A stretch of 64,000 bases of DNA from Pseudomonas hunanensis (lineage in GTDB: Bacteria; Pseudomonadota; Gammaproteobacteria; Pseudomonadales; Pseudomonadaceae). The notes beneath the pieces are model-generated. The model saw nothing but the letters and a program-made list of their open reading frames with translations, had not been told where the DNA came from and did no database searches. Below are positions 33,828 to 43,300 of this stretch, piece after piece (positions within the stretch are counted from its first letter, which is position 1; the number at the start of each line of letters is the position of its first letter). The stretch is from the NCBI RefSeq assembly GCF_013393325.1, contig NZ_QJRC01000080.1, forward strand, positions 1 to 64,000, given 5' to 3'. A program made the translations under genes and the position numbers.

Positions 33828-34928
33828 ATGAGCCTCGAATTCATCGGCCTCATCGGCCCGCAGGAAAGCAGCGAGTCACAGGCAGCACGCGGCCCGCTGG
33901 TCGACCTGGAGTTCATCAAAGCCTTCTCCCAGGCCCAAGAGTATGGTGGCTTTGACAAAGCGCTGCTGGCAGTCAATACCAGCGCGCCGGATTCGTTGAT
34001 TCTGGCCAGCTATGTGGCCGCCCTCACCGAGCGCATCGGCCTGCTGGTAGCCCACCGCCCTGGCTTCCAGGCCCCGACCTTCGCCGCCCGCCAGTTCGCC
34101 ACCCTTGACCAGCTGAGCCGTGGCCGTGCCTCGATCAACGTCATTACCGGCGGCGACAGCGGCGACCTGCAGCGCGATGGCGACTTCCTGGACAAGGATG
34201 CCCGTTATGCGCGCACAGACGAATACCTGCAGGTACTGCGTGACACCTGGACTCGCCATGAACCGTTCGACCACCAGGGCACACATTACCGCGTCGAAGA
34301 CAACCTGACCCTGGTCAAGCCAGTGCAGCATTTGCCGATCTATTTCTCTGGCGCCTCTGATGCGGCCGTCGAAGTGGCCGCCAAACACGCCGATGTGTAC
34401 ATGATGTGGGGCGAACCGCTGGAACAGGTACGCGAACGCATCGCCAAAGTGCGCAAGGCCGCCGCCCGCTACGGACGCGAAAAGCATATTCGCTTCAGCC
34501 TGTCGTTGCGGCCGATTCTGGGCGCTACCGAGGCCGAGGCCTGGGGCCGTGCCGAGCGCATTCTGGCCGACGCCCAGGCGCGGATCGGCATCCACCAGGG
34601 CAACCGCCGCGAGAAGAACTTCGGCAAGAGCAATGCCGGCTCCGAGCGTCTGGTGCAGCTGGCCAGCCAGCGCAAAGTGCATGACACCCGGCTGTGGACC
34701 GAGATTGCCGCGCTGGGTGGCGGTGCCGGTAACTCTACGTCGCTGGTGGGGACTGCAGAGCAGGTGGCAGAGGCCGCATTGGCTTACTACGAGCTTGGGG
34801 TGAGCACTTTCCTGTTCCGCGGTTTTGACCAATTGCGTGATGCGGTCGAGTACGGGCAGGACCTGATCCCGCGCATTCGCGCGCTGGTGGCCCAGCGTGA
34901 GTCTGGCCGCGATGTTCGAACTGCGTAG
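33828..34928 (+). CDS. LLM-class FMN-dependent monooxygenase, SsuD-like
   Basis: 366 aa. The pattern LLVAHRPGFQAPTFAARQFATLDQLSRGRASINVITGG (about residues 67-105) matches the alkanesulfonate monooxygenase branch. SsuD-type enzymes release sulfite from alkanesulfonates with FMNH2. AAGGAG precedes the ATG, 27 bases after the previous stop. It is the last gene of the operon. The region 34929-35055 after it shows nothing recognisable. Confidence 0.87.
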   Translation: MSLEFIGLIGPQESSESQAARGPLVDLEFIKAFSQAQEYGGFDKALLAVNTSAPDSLILASYVAALTERIGLLVAHRPGFQAPTFAARQFATLDQLSRGRASINVITGGDSGDLQRDGDFLDKDARYARTDEYLQVLRDTWTRHEPFDHQGTHYRVEDNLTLVKPVQHLPIYFSGASDAAVEVAAKHADVYMMWGEPLEQVRERIAKVRKAAARYGREKHIRFSLSLRPILGATEAEAWGRAERILADAQARIGIHQGNRREKNFGKSNAGSERLVQLASQRKVHDTRLWTEIAALGGGAGNSTSLVGTAEQVAEAALAYYELGVSTFLFRGFDQLRDAVEYGQDLIPRIRALVAQRESGRDVRTA

Positions 34929-35055
34929 ATTTCTACGGTACTGCTGCAGGGATAGCGCCGTCCGGCAGGAACCCGCGCAAGCCTGAAATGGGTGGAAGGC
35001 AGATGCACCCACAGATTGACGCCAAGCCCGCCCCATGCTCTCCTTATGCCTCACG

Positions 35056-35255
35056 TTCAGGTGCCCTCATAGGGGGTGAAACGGGAAACCGGTGCGTCGC
35101 AGGCCCTCCAGCAGGGCCGGACAATGCCGGTGCTGCCCCCGCAACGGTAAGCGAGTGAAGCGTCTGTACCACTGTGCCTCGTAGTACGGCATGGGAAGGT
35201 GACGTGTTCCAGGAGCCCTGCTCTTCCTCGCAAGCCCGGAGACCGGCCTGGCGTT
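35056..35255 (+). ncRNA. Cobalamin riboswitch
   Basis: Conserved blocks of the B12 riboswitch occur in order: GGTGCC near the start, GGGAAACCGGTGCG, GCTGCCCCCGCAACGGTAAGCG and the B12 box AAGCCCGGAGACCGGCCTG at 35232-35250. It lies 100 bases upstream of cbtB and should lower expression of the cobalt/cobalamin genes when adenosylcobalamin is plentiful. The spacer to cbtB is G/C-rich (CCCCGCCCGGGG) and could form the expression platform. Confidence 0.95.
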
Positions 35256-35359
35256 CATGAACACCCCGCGGTGGGCGGGCGCTGTTGCATTCCCCTGGGC
35301 GACCCCGCCCGGGGCTGCCGCGCTCGCCCGTTGCTCACTAAAAAGCAGAGGAACGCGTC

Positions 35360-35548
35360 ATGCCCGTCACCAGCGCCAAGCAGCACAGCCTTGCCACACC
35401 CGTCACCCTCAGCCAGCGCGTAGTCATCGCCGTCGGCGCCAGCCTGTTAGGCCTGTGCCTGGTGTACTTCGCCGGCTTCTCGCACATCGAGGCCGTGCAC
35501 AACGCCGCCCACGACACCCGCCACAGCGCCGCCTTCCCCTGCCACTGA
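35360..35548 (+). CDS. cbtB: Cobalt transporter subunit CbtB
   Basis: 62 aa, one membrane helix (about residues 22-42) followed by a His-rich tail HIEAVHNAAHDTRHSA, a likely cobalt-binding segment. This is the CbtB family, found under B12 riboswitches together with CbtA. It follows the riboswitch and precedes cbtA by 9 bases. AGAGGA serves as ribosome site. Confidence 0.92.
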   Translation: MPVTSAKQHSLATPVTLSQRVVIAVGASLLGLCLVYFAGFSHIEAVHNAAHDTRHSAAFPCH

Positions 35549-35557
35549 GTACGCCTG

Positions 35558-36244
35558 ATGATCACGCGCATTGCCCGCACTGCGGGTTTCAGCGGGTTGC
35601 TTGCGGCCCTGTTGCTGACCTTGCTGCAAAGCTTTTGGGTCGCCCCGCTGATTCTCGAAGCGGAAACCTACGAGTCCTCGGCCCCGGCCGCACAACACGA
35701 ACATGGCGGCAATGAGGGCGCTCATGAACACAGCGCCGAAGCCTGGTCACCAGAAGACGGCTGGCAGCGCGTGCTGTCCACCACCGGTGGCAACCTGGTG
35801 GTGGCGGTGGGCTTTGCCCTGATCCTCGCCGCACTGTATGGCCTGCGCGAGCCGAAGCGCGTCAGCACTGGCGCCTTGTGGGGCCTGGCCGGTTTCGCCG
35901 TGTTCTGTCTGGCCCCAACGTTGGGGTTGCCACCGGAACTGCCCGGCACTGCTGCCGCCGACCTGGGGCAACGCCAGGCCTGGTGGATTGGCACGGCCAG
36001 CGCCACCGCCCTTGGCCTGGCCTTGCTGGTGTTCGCCCGCCACTGGCTGCTGAAGGCGCTGGGCGCCGTGCTGCTGGTTATCCCCCATGTGATCGGTGCG
36101 CCACAGCCTGAAGTCCATGAAAGCCTGGCCCCCGAAGCACTGGAGACGCAGTTCAAGATGGCCTCCTGGCTGACCAACGCTGCCTTCTGGGTGGCCTTGG
36201 GCCTGCTCAGTGCGTGGCTGTTCCGCCGCTCCAGCGAGGCCTGA
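35558..36244 (+). CDS. cbtA: Cobalt transporter subunit CbtA
   Basis: 228 aa with about five membrane helices. A His-rich loop HEHGGNEGAHEHS (about residues 47-59) sits between the first two and should gather cobalt. Its stop shares one base with the cobE start. The gene belongs to the riboswitch-controlled cobalt uptake and corrin unit. Confidence 0.92.
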   Translation: MITRIARTAGFSGLLAALLLTLLQSFWVAPLILEAETYESSAPAAQHEHGGNEGAHEHSAEAWSPEDGWQRVLSTTGGNLVVAVGFALILAALYGLREPKRVSTGALWGLAGFAVFCLAPTLGLPPELPGTAAADLGQRQAWWIGTASATALGLALLVFARHWLLKALGAVLLVIPHVIGAPQPEVHESLAPEALETQFKMASWLTNAAFWVALGLLSAWLFRRSSEA

Positions 36245-36630
36245 TGCCGGCTTTCTACGCTGGCTTGGGCTGCCGCCGGGGTTGCCCGGCGGATACCCTG
36301 CAAACCCTGCTGCACCAAGCCCTGGCTAGCCAGGGCCTGGCGCTTTCCGACCTGCGCGGCATTGCCAGCATCAACCTCAAGGCCGACGAAGCCGGCCTGC
36401 AGCAACTGGCCGCACGCCTGGCCTTGCCCTTGGTGCTGTACCATAGCGCGCAACTCCAAGCCTATGAGCCGTTGCTCAGCCACCGCTCAGCCACAGCCTA
36501 TGCCCACAGCGGCTGTTGGGGCGTGGCCGAGAGTGCGGCACTGGCCCTGGCCAGCCAACAACTGGGCACGGCTAGGTTGCTGCTGCCACGCAAGGTACTA
36601 GGCCCGGCGACCCTCGCCCTGGCCGGCTGA
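36244..36630 (+). CDS. cobE: Cobalamin biosynthesis protein CobE (CbiG C-terminal family)
   Basis: 128 aa. The start FYAGLGCRRGCPADTL, the SINLKADEAGL stretch and the SGCWGVAESAAL block match the CbiG_C/CobE family of the aerobic cobalamin route; its precise reaction is not settled. I use the ATG at 36244, which overlaps the cbtA stop by one base; the frame is open further upstream, within cbtA. It is 33 bases from cobM. Confidence 0.88.
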   Translation: MPAFYAGLGCRRGCPADTLQTLLHQALASQGLALSDLRGIASINLKADEAGLQQLAARLALPLVLYHSAQLQAYEPLLSHRSATAYAHSGCWGVAESAALALASQQLGTARLLLPRKVLGPATLALAG

Positions 36631-36663
36631 CGTTTCATACCCTATTTCTTGCAAGGACTTTCC

Positions 36664-37416
36664 ATGACCGTCTACTTCATCGGCGCCGGCCCTGGCGACC
36701 CAGAACTGATCACGGTCAAGGGCCAACGGCTGATTCGCCAATGCCCGGTGATCATTTATGCCGGCTCACTGGTGCCCGCTGCCGTGCTCGAAGGCCATCA
36801 GGCCGAGGCCGTGATCAACAGCGCCGAACTGCATCTGGAGCAGATTATCGCGGCCATGCAAAGCGCACACGAACGGGGGCTGGATGTAGCCCGCGTACAT
36901 AGCGGCGACCCCAGCTTGTACGGCGCCATCGGCGAGCAGATCCGCCACCTGCAAGCACTGGGCATCGATTACCAGATCATCCCGGGAGTGACTGCCACGG
37001 CGGCCAGCGCTGCCCTGCTCGGCTGCGAACTGACTTTGCCTCAAGTGGCACAGACCGTGATCCTCACCCGCTATGGCGACAGCTCGCCCATGCCGCCTGG
37101 CGAGCAACTGGGCGACCTGGCGCGCCACGGCAGCACGCTGGCGATTCACCTGGGGGTCAAACACCTTTCGCGCATTGTCGATGAACTGCTGCCGCACTAC
37201 GGCGCACACTGCCCGGTAGCGGTGGTGCATCGCGCCACCTGGCCAGACCAGGACTGGGTACGCGGCAACCTCGGCGATATCGTCGAACGCGTGGCAAGCA
37301 AGGGCTTTCGGCGCACGGCGCTGATCCTGGTAGGCCACGTTCTGGGGGATACGCCATTCGCCGAATCGGCCTTGTACCGTGCCGGGCACGCCCACCTGTA
37401 TCGCCCTGGCGACTGA
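36664..37416 (+). CDS. cobM: Precorrin-4 C11-methyltransferase
   Basis: 250 aa SAM-dependent tetrapyrrole methylase. The signature YFIGAGPGDPELITVKG (residues 3-19) and the SGDPSLYGA loop near residue 84 are both present. It methylates C11 of precorrin-4 in aerobic B12 synthesis. The ATG at 36664 has AAGGA upstream. It closes the riboswitch-controlled group. Confidence 0.93.
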   Translation: MTVYFIGAGPGDPELITVKGQRLIRQCPVIIYAGSLVPAAVLEGHQAEAVINSAELHLEQIIAAMQSAHERGLDVARVHSGDPSLYGAIGEQIRHLQALGIDYQIIPGVTATAASAALLGCELTLPQVAQTVILTRYGDSSPMPPGEQLGDLARHGSTLAIHLGVKHLSRIVDELLPHYGAHCPVAVVHRATWPDQDWVRGNLGDIVERVASKGFRRTALILVGHVLGDTPFAESALYRAGHAHLYRPGD

Positions 37417-37482
37417 ACATTGCCAGCCTTGCCTCGGGCATAGCAGACTGCCGGTTCCCGCCTGCGAACAGGAGCCATGCCC

Positions 37483-37725
37483 ATGCTGGAATTACGCCCC
37501 AACTGCGAGTGCTGCGATACCGACCTGAGGGGTGACAACCCCGACGTTATGATCTGCTCTTTCGAATGCACATTCTGCCGTAGCTGTGCCGAAACCCGCT
37601 TCCAAGGCCGTTGCCCAAATTGCACCGGTCAGCTGGTGGCCCGCCCGACGCGGGTCGGCCAGGCATTGACCAACAACCCCGCTTCCACCCTGCGCGTAAA
37701 CAAATCGCACGCTGCCTGCGCCTGA
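37483..37725 (+). CDS. DUF1272 small zinc-ribbon-like protein
   Basis: 80 aa. It has eight Cys arranged as CECC, CSFECTFCRSC and CPNC, which looks like a double zinc-binding site; this is the DUF1272 pattern. The ATG at 37483 is 8 bases from GGAG and gives the usual start MLELRPNCE; the ATG at 37477 is only 2 bases from it. Function unknown. A strong terminator follows. Confidence 0.85.
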   Translation: MLELRPNCECCDTDLRGDNPDVMICSFECTFCRSCAETRFQGRCPNCTGQLVARPTRVGQALTNNPASTLRVNKSHAACA

Positions 37726-37741
37726 ACCACCGCAAATAACC

Positions 37742-37783
37742 GACATCACTGCCTTGTCAGCAGTGATGTCTTTCTTGTTTTTT
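37742..37783 (+). terminator. Rho-independent terminator
   Basis: A perfect 11-base stem GACATCACTGC / GCAGTGATGTC with a 7-base loop is followed by TTTCTTGTTTTTT. It begins 17 bases after the DUF1272 stop. Confidence 0.93.
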
Positions 37784-37947
37784 GTAGGGTTTTTCAACAG
37801 CAGGCACGGGAAATCTCAACACTTCTATACTCGGCATTACCAAACTTCGGGAATGGTCGTATCGTGCAGCGCTTCCGACAACCCCACTTGCAGACGTATT
37901 CCTGAGTGATCCAGGAAGCGGACCACATCCCTACAGGAGTTTTCCAC

Positions 37948-38562
37948 ATGACAACCGTGCTGATCGTCGACGACCACCCCATCGTCCGGCTGTCGCTGCG
38001 CCTACTGCTCGAACGCGAGCGCTTCCATGTAGTCGGCGAAGTTGGCGATGGCAGTGAAGTGGCTCAGGAGGCTCGCAGGCTGCGCCCGGACGTGGTCATT
38101 CTCGATATCGGCCTGCCTGGCCTGGACGGCATGGAAGTCATCAAGCGCCTGCAGTGTCTGGAGCCGGCGCCGAAGATCATGGTGCTGACTGGCCAGGCCA
38201 CCGACCTGTATGTGCGCCGCTGCCTGGATGCCGGGATCGGCGCCTTCGTCACCAAGGAAGAGGACCACGAAGCGCTGCTGTTTGCCCTCAAGGCCCTGGT
38301 CAAGGGCTATTCAACCTTTCCACAGATGTCGGTCAACAGCAATTCGCTGGAAAGCGAGCCAGTACGCCTGGCCAGCCTCTCCAACCGCGAAATGGAAGTA
38401 TTGCGGCGCCTGGCGCGCGGTGAAAACAACAAGAATATCGGCACCTGCATGAACCTCAGCGCCAAGACCATCAGCACCTACCGGGGCCGAATCATGGAAA
38501 AGCTCAAGACTGAATCACTGGTTGAAATGGTCGACCTGGCCAAGCGTAACAGCGTCCTTTGA
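37948..38562 (+). CDS. BvgA/EvgA-like LuxR-family response regulator
   Basis: 204 aa. The receiver domain (residues 1-120) has the acidic pair at Asp8-Asp9, the phospho-acceptor Asp53 in ILDIGLPG and a Lys in FVTKEE. The C-terminal LuxR/GerE helix-turn-helix (about 143-200) contains LSNREMEVLRRLARGENNKNIG. AGGAG lies 8 bases before the ATG at 37948. The partner kinase gene begins 14 bases downstream, making a two-component operon like evgAS or bvgAS. Target genes are unknown. Confidence 0.9.
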   Translation: MTTVLIVDDHPIVRLSLRLLLERERFHVVGEVGDGSEVAQEARRLRPDVVILDIGLPGLDGMEVIKRLQCLEPAPKIMVLTGQATDLYVRRCLDAGIGAFVTKEEDHEALLFALKALVKGYSTFPQMSVNSNSLESEPVRLASLSNREMEVLRRLARGENNKNIGTCMNLSAKTISTYRGRIMEKLKTESLVEMVDLAKRNSVL

Positions 38563-38575
38563 GCACCCGACTACC

Positions 38576-41500
38576 ATGAAGCAGCTGCTGGCGAGCGCCC
38601 TTTTGGCCATCGGCCTGGCCAACGCTAGTGCGCTGCTGGCCAGCAGCGAACCCCGCCAACTGCTGGCCCGCTCGGTCAGCGCCGCCGCCCCGCTAACGCT
38701 GTCCGCCGACGACCGCCACTGGCTACAACAACGTCAACGCCTGGTACTGGGCACTTCGCGCCCCGACTACCCGCCGTTTGAAATCAATGTCAGCCAACAA
38801 GACTATGAGGGCCTGAGCGCCGACTACGCCGGCATCATCGGCGAACAGCTTGGCATAGCCATCGAAGTACGTCGCTTCGACAGCCGCCACGAGGCAATCA
38901 CCGCCTTGCGTGATGGCCGCATCGACCTGCTCGGCAGCTCCAACGGCTTCGAGGCGGCAGATGCTCAGCTCAGCCTCAGTACCCCCTACGCTGACGACCT
39001 GCCGGTGATCGTCACCCGAGAAGGGCGCAGCTTGAAAAGCACGCCCGACCTCGCCGGCATGCGCCTGGCCATGGTCGATCACTACTTGCCAGCCAGCAGC
39101 GTTCGCAGCCTCTACCCCAAGGCACAGTTGAGCCTGTACCGTTCCACGCTGGCTGGGCTTGCGGCGGTCGAGCTGGGTGAGGCAGACGCCTACCTGGGCG
39201 ATGCCCTCAGCACCGATTTCAGTATCGGGAAAAGCTTTCAGGGCGCGTTGAAAGTCGACCATTTTTCCCATGTACCCCCCGAGGTCTTCGCCTTCGCCGT
39301 GGCCAACGACCACTCGCGCTTGCTGCAACTGGTCGACAAGGCGCTGGCGCGCATCAGCGAAAGCGAGCGCCTGAACATTCTGCGCCGCTGGAGCAGCGGC
39401 AACACCAGCCTGCTACTGCAGCGTCACCTGAGCGCCCTCAGTGCCGAAGAACAAGCCTGGATCGCCGAGCACCCCACCGTTAACGTGTTGATCAATACTT
39501 CGCTGGCGCCACTGACTTTCAACGACGCCCAGCATCACCCCAGCGGCATTACTCTCGACCTACTCAAGCAGATCGGGTTGCGTACAGGGCTGCACTTCAA
39601 CCCCATCGAAAGCACGTCGGCCTACGCCATGGTTGAACGCCTGAAGCGAGGCGATGCACTGATGATCGGTGCCCTCGGCTATGGCGCGGAGCGCGTGAAG
39701 CAACTGCGCTTTACCCGCCCCTACCTGGTCAGCCCACGGGTGCTGGTCACCCGCAGCGACCAGGCATCGCCTGTACAGGCCATGGCCTCGAACGGCCAGC
39801 GCATTGCCCTGGTGCGCGGCTCACCGCAGCGGGCCATGTTGCAGCAACGCTACCCGCAGGCCAGCCTGATCGAAGTGGACAACCCGCTCGGCCTGATGGA
39901 GGCGGTGGTCAATGGCAACGCCGACGCGGCACTGAGCAACCAAATCAATGCGGCCTACTACATCAGCCACGTGTTCAAGGGCCGCTTGCGCATCGCCAGC
40001 GTGCTCGACGACCAACCGGCCATTGCCGCATTCGCCGTCGCCGCCGACCAGCCCCAGCTTCAAGCCATCCTCGACAAGGCACTGCTGAGCATTCCGCCCG
40101 AAGAGCTTGACCAACTGATCAACCGCTGGCGCACCAGCACCCTGGTCAGTGACAGCCCATGGCGCGACTACCGCACCCTGGCCTTGCAGGTGCTGGTACT
40201 GTCGGCCCTGCTGCTGGCCGGGGTGGTGTTCTGGAACAGCTACCTGCGCAAGCTGATCAACCAGCGTACCGATGCTCAGCACGCGCTGCAGGCACAGCTG
40301 GCACTGAGCCGCGGGCTGCTTGAACAGCTGCGCCAGGCCAAGGATGACGCCGAACAGGCCAGCCAGACCAAAAGCACCTTCCTGGCCACCATGAGCCATG
40401 AAATCCGTACCCCGATGAATGCCGTGATCGGTCTGCTGGAAATGGCGTTGGTGGACAGCCGCGGCGGCCGGTGTGACACCCAGACCTTGCAAACCGCACA
40501 CGATTCGGCCATTGGCCTGCTCGAGCTGATTGGCGATATCCTCGACATTTCCCGTATCGAATCCGGGCATATCAGCCTGCAGCCAGTGCCCACCGACCTC
40601 GTGGAGCTGGTGCGCTCCACGCTGCGGGTGTTCGAAGGCAATGCACGGGCCAAAAGCCTGCATCTGCACGGCGAAATGCCCGCAGAACCGGTCTGGGTGC
40701 TGGCTGATCCGCTGCGGCTCAAGCAGATTCTGTCCAACCTTATCAGCAACGCCATCAAGTTCACCAACCGTGGTGAAGTGCAGGCGAGCCTGCTGTTGCC
40801 CAACGTTGCCGACCACGGCATGCTGGCCATCACACTGAATGTGCGCGACACAGGCATCGGCATCAGCCCCGCCGACCAGGCCCGGCTGTTCAATGCCTTC
40901 GTTCAGGCCGAGGGCCCAAGAACCCGCCAGGGTGCAGGCCTGGGGTTGGTCATCAGCCGTACCCTGGTCGAATTGATGGGCGGCGCCTTGACCCTGCAGA
41001 GCGTCGAGGGCGTCGGTACCCGGGTCCAAGTCAACCTGCAACTGCCCACCTGCACTGCACCGACACAGGCCGAACGAGACCTGCCGGCACAAGAGAGCAG
41101 CAGTGGCCCGCTGAATATTCTGGTGGTCGACGACTACCCTGCCAACTTGTTGTTGCTGGAGCGACAACTGAATACCTTGGGCCATCGCGTGACCTTGGCG
41201 GAGAATGGCGAAATCGCCCTGGCACACTGGCAGGCCGCGCGCTTCGACCTGGTGATTACCGATTGCAGCATGCCGGTCATGGACGGCCACGAACTCACCC
41301 GGCGCATTCGCGCCCTGGAGGGTGAACGCGACCTGCCTGCAAGCCGGATTATTGGCGTGACCGCCAACGCCCAGGCCGAGGAGCGTGCCCGCTGCCTGGC
41401 CAGCGGCATGGACGAATGCCTGTTCAAACCGATTGGCCTGCGTGCACTCAAGAACCATCTCCCACAAGTCCACCCTCAACAGCAGTCGCCGACACCACGC

Positions 41501-41848
41501 CACACCGGGTTCGACCTGGCCGAATTGCGCCACCTGACCCAGGGCGACGAACAGTTGACGCGGCATTTGCTCGAACAACTGTCGATCAGCGTGGGAGAAG
41601 ACCTGGCCGCCTTGAGCGCACTGGCTGACGACGCACCTGATGAGGCTGTGCACACCCTGGCCCATCGCATCAAGGGCGGCGCCAAGATGATCAGGGTGCG
41701 CGCCGTAGTCAACGACTGCGAAGCCATCGAACGCGCCCACGCACAGGGCTTACCGACTGTCGAACAGCGCGCGCAACTGCAAACCAGCCTGCAGGCATTG
41801 CTTGACGAGATGCGCGATGCGCTCAATGCAATTGCAGCGTCGAGCTGA
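38576..41848 (+). CDS. BvgS/EvgS-like hybrid sensor histidine kinase (two Venus-flytrap domains, no PAS)
   Basis: 1090 aa. A signal peptide is followed by two tandem periplasmic binding-protein-type domains (about 55-275 and 302-525). A single membrane helix lies at 536-556. A short coiled coil leads into the kinase core: His608 in SHEIRTPMN, then N, G1 and G2 boxes with DTGIGI and GAGLGL. The receiver has Asp896 in [11 protein letters not shown] and the Hpt domain has His1030 in AHRIKGG. It forms a full His-Asp-His-Asp relay with the upstream regulator. BvgS carries a PAS domain between membrane and kinase; none is seen here. The 3' end overlaps the converging MCP-like gene by 26 bases. Confidence 0.92.
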   Translation: MKQLLASALLAIGLANASALLASSEPRQLLARSVSAAAPLTLSADDRHWLQQRQRLVLGTSRPDYPPFEINVSQQDYEGLSADYAGIIGEQLGIAIEVRRFDSRHEAITALRDGRIDLLGSSNGFEAADAQLSLSTPYADDLPVIVTREGRSLKSTPDLAGMRLAMVDHYLPASSVRSLYPKAQLSLYRSTLAGLAAVELGEADAYLGDALSTDFSIGKSFQGALKVDHFSHVPPEVFAFAVANDHSRLLQLVDKALARISESERLNILRRWSSGNTSLLLQRHLSALSAEEQAWIAEHPTVNVLINTSLAPLTFNDAQHHPSGITLDLLKQIGLRTGLHFNPIESTSAYAMVERLKRGDALMIGALGYGAERVKQLRFTRPYLVSPRVLVTRSDQASPVQAMASNGQRIALVRGSPQRAMLQQRYPQASLIEVDNPLGLMEAVVNGNADAALSNQINAAYYISHVFKGRLRIASVLDDQPAIAAFAVAADQPQLQAILDKALLSIPPEELDQLINRWRTSTLVSDSPWRDYRTLALQVLVLSALLLAGVVFWNSYLRKLINQRTDAQHALQAQLALSRGLLEQLRQAKDDAEQASQTKSTFLATMSHEIRTPMNAVIGLLEMALVDSRGGRCDTQTLQTAHDSAIGLLELIGDILDISRIESGHISLQPVPTDLVELVRSTLRVFEGNARAKSLHLHGEMPAEPVWVLADPLRLKQILSNLISNAIKFTNRGEVQASLLLPNVADHGMLAITLNVRDTGIGISPADQARLFNAFVQAEGPRTRQGAGLGLVISRTLVELMGGALTLQSVEGVGTRVQVNLQLPTCTAPTQAERDLPAQESSSGPLNILVVDDYPANLLLLERQLNTLGHRVTLAENGEIALAHWQAARFDLVITDCSMPVMDGHELTRRIRALEGERDLPASRIIGVTANAQAEERARCLASGMDECLFKPIGLRALKNHLPQVHPQQQSPTPRHTGFDLAELRHLTQGDEQLTRHLLEQLSISVGEDLAALSALADDAPDEAVHTLAHRIKGGAKMIRVRAVVNDCEAIERAHAQGLPTVEQRAQLQTSLQALLDEMRDALNAIAASS

Positions 41849-43142
41849 TCTGGCTGATGGCATCCACGACGTGCCGCGAGCCTTGCTGAATTTCCATGAT
41901 TACCGTACCGGCCTCATTGGCCAATGCCACGCCGTGACAGGTGCGGTTCAGGCTCGACTGCATGCTGGCCACGGCCAATAGCGACAGGTCGTGGTTCTGC
42001 CGAACCACATCGACAATTTCCAGGGTGGCCTTGCTGGTTCGCGCGGCCAGGCTTCGCACCTCGTCCGCCACCACGGCAAAGCCGCGCCCGTGCTCGCCGG
42101 CACGGGCTGCCTCGATCGCTGCATTAAGGGCCAACAGGTTGGTCTGATCGGCAATGCCGCGAATGGTCAGCACGATCTGCCCGATCACATCCGACTGCTT
42201 GCTCACCGCATCGATGCTGCGCGCGGCGTCGTTCAGTTCCTGGGAAATCTGCTCGATCACCTGCACCGTCTGCTGCACCACTTCGGTACCCTTGCGCGCG
42301 CAGGCGTCGGTCTGCACCGAACTGGCATGGGCAGCGTCTGCAGCGCTTTGCTGGGTGCAGACCTGGTGGGTGATGTCGCTGGCGAACTTGACCACTTTGT
42401 ACAGGCGGCCCTTGCTGTCGAAGATCGGGTTGTAGGACGCTTCGAGGTACACGGTCTGGCCTTGCTTGTTGACGCGCTCGAAGCGGTGCGAGTGGTACTC
42501 GCCACGGTTCAGCGAAGCCCAGAACCCACGGTACTCGGCCGACTCACGTTCATGCGCCAGGCAGAACAGCCCATGGTGGCGGCCAACCACTTCATCGAGG
42601 CGGTAGCCCATGGTGTCGAGGAAGTTCTGGTTGGCCTTGATCACCCGGCCTTGCGGGGTGAACTCGATCACTGCCATGGAACGGCTGATGGCCTTGAGCA
42701 GGCTTTCGCTTTCGTGCTCCAGCACCACCCGCTGGCTGATGTCGGATGCCACCTTGATCACGCTGGTGACTTGGCGCTGCTCATCCAGTACCGGCATGTA
42801 GCTGGCTTCCAGCCAGACCTCGCGGCCGGCCTTGTCGATGCGCTCAAAAGTACCGCTGATGGCTTTGCCCTGCCCGAGTTCGCGCCACAGTTGCTGGTAC
42901 TCGGCGCTTTTGGCGTAGTCCGGCTCACAGAACAGCCGGTGGTGCTTGCCCCGCAGTTCATCGACGCTGTAGCCCATGGCCTGACAGAAACGCTCGTTGG
43001 CATCAAGGATGGTGCCATCGGGGGCGAACTCGATCATCGCCATCGACCGGCTGATTGCCGCCAGTTTGGCTTGTGCATTGGCCAATGCCTGTTGGCTGCG
43101 CTGGATTTCTACCAAATCAGATTTGCGATGGAAATCGAACAT
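41823..43142 (-). CDS. Soluble PAS-PAS-MCP protein, BdlA-like
   Basis: 439 aa with no membrane segment. Two very similar PAS+PAC units occupy about residues 30-145 and 150-270 (each with a SRSMAxIEF start and a GY..DE core). A short methyl-accepting signalling tip follows, with the conserved hairpin [34 protein letters not shown]. This architecture matches the biofilm dispersion regulator BdlA of P. aeruginosa and soluble Aer-like receptors. The signalling domain is short and no C-terminal CheR/CheB-binding pentapeptide is seen. I start at 43142, with AAGGAG upstream. Confidence 0.86.
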   Translation of the reverse strand: MFDFHRKSDLVEIQRSQQALANAQAKLAAISRSMAMIEFAPDGTILDANERFCQAMGYSVDELRGKHHRLFCEPDYAKSAEYQQLWRELGQGKAISGTFERIDKAGREVWLEASYMPVLDEQRQVTSVIKVASDISQRVVLEHESESLLKAISRSMAVIEFTPQGRVIKANQNFLDTMGYRLDEVVGRHHGLFCLAHERESAEYRGFWASLNRGEYHSHRFERVNKQGQTVYLEASYNPIFDSKGRLYKVVKFASDITHQVCTQQSAADAAHASSVQTDACARKGTEVVQQTVQVIEQISQELNDAARSIDAVSKQSDVIGQIVLTIRGIADQTNLLALNAAIEAARAGEHGRGFAVVADEVRSLAARTSKATLEIVDVVRQNHDLSLLAVASMQSSLNRTCHGVALANEAGTVIMEIQQGSRHVVDAISQISSTLQLH

Positions 43143-43300
43143 GACGCCGGGCTCCTTTTTGCGCGGTGTCCTGAGCATAGATCGCCGTTAGCGCCGTGCA
43201 AGCACAGTGCTATCACTTTGTGATTACTACATTCTCATGACTTGGCAGTTGATTCAGAGGCTGGCGGGTTCCCGTCGGAGCCGCCTTGCCAGCTCTTGAA

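Noticed and set aside
39821..41740. 639-codon minus-strand open frame opposite the hybrid kinase
   Set aside because: Antisense shadow of the kinase, receiver and Hpt domains; composition is unlike a real protein.
41823..41848. Possible frameshift or misassembly where the hybrid kinase and MCP-like genes overlap
   Set aside because: Both proteins are complete in length and motifs; a short convergent 3' overlap explains the layout.
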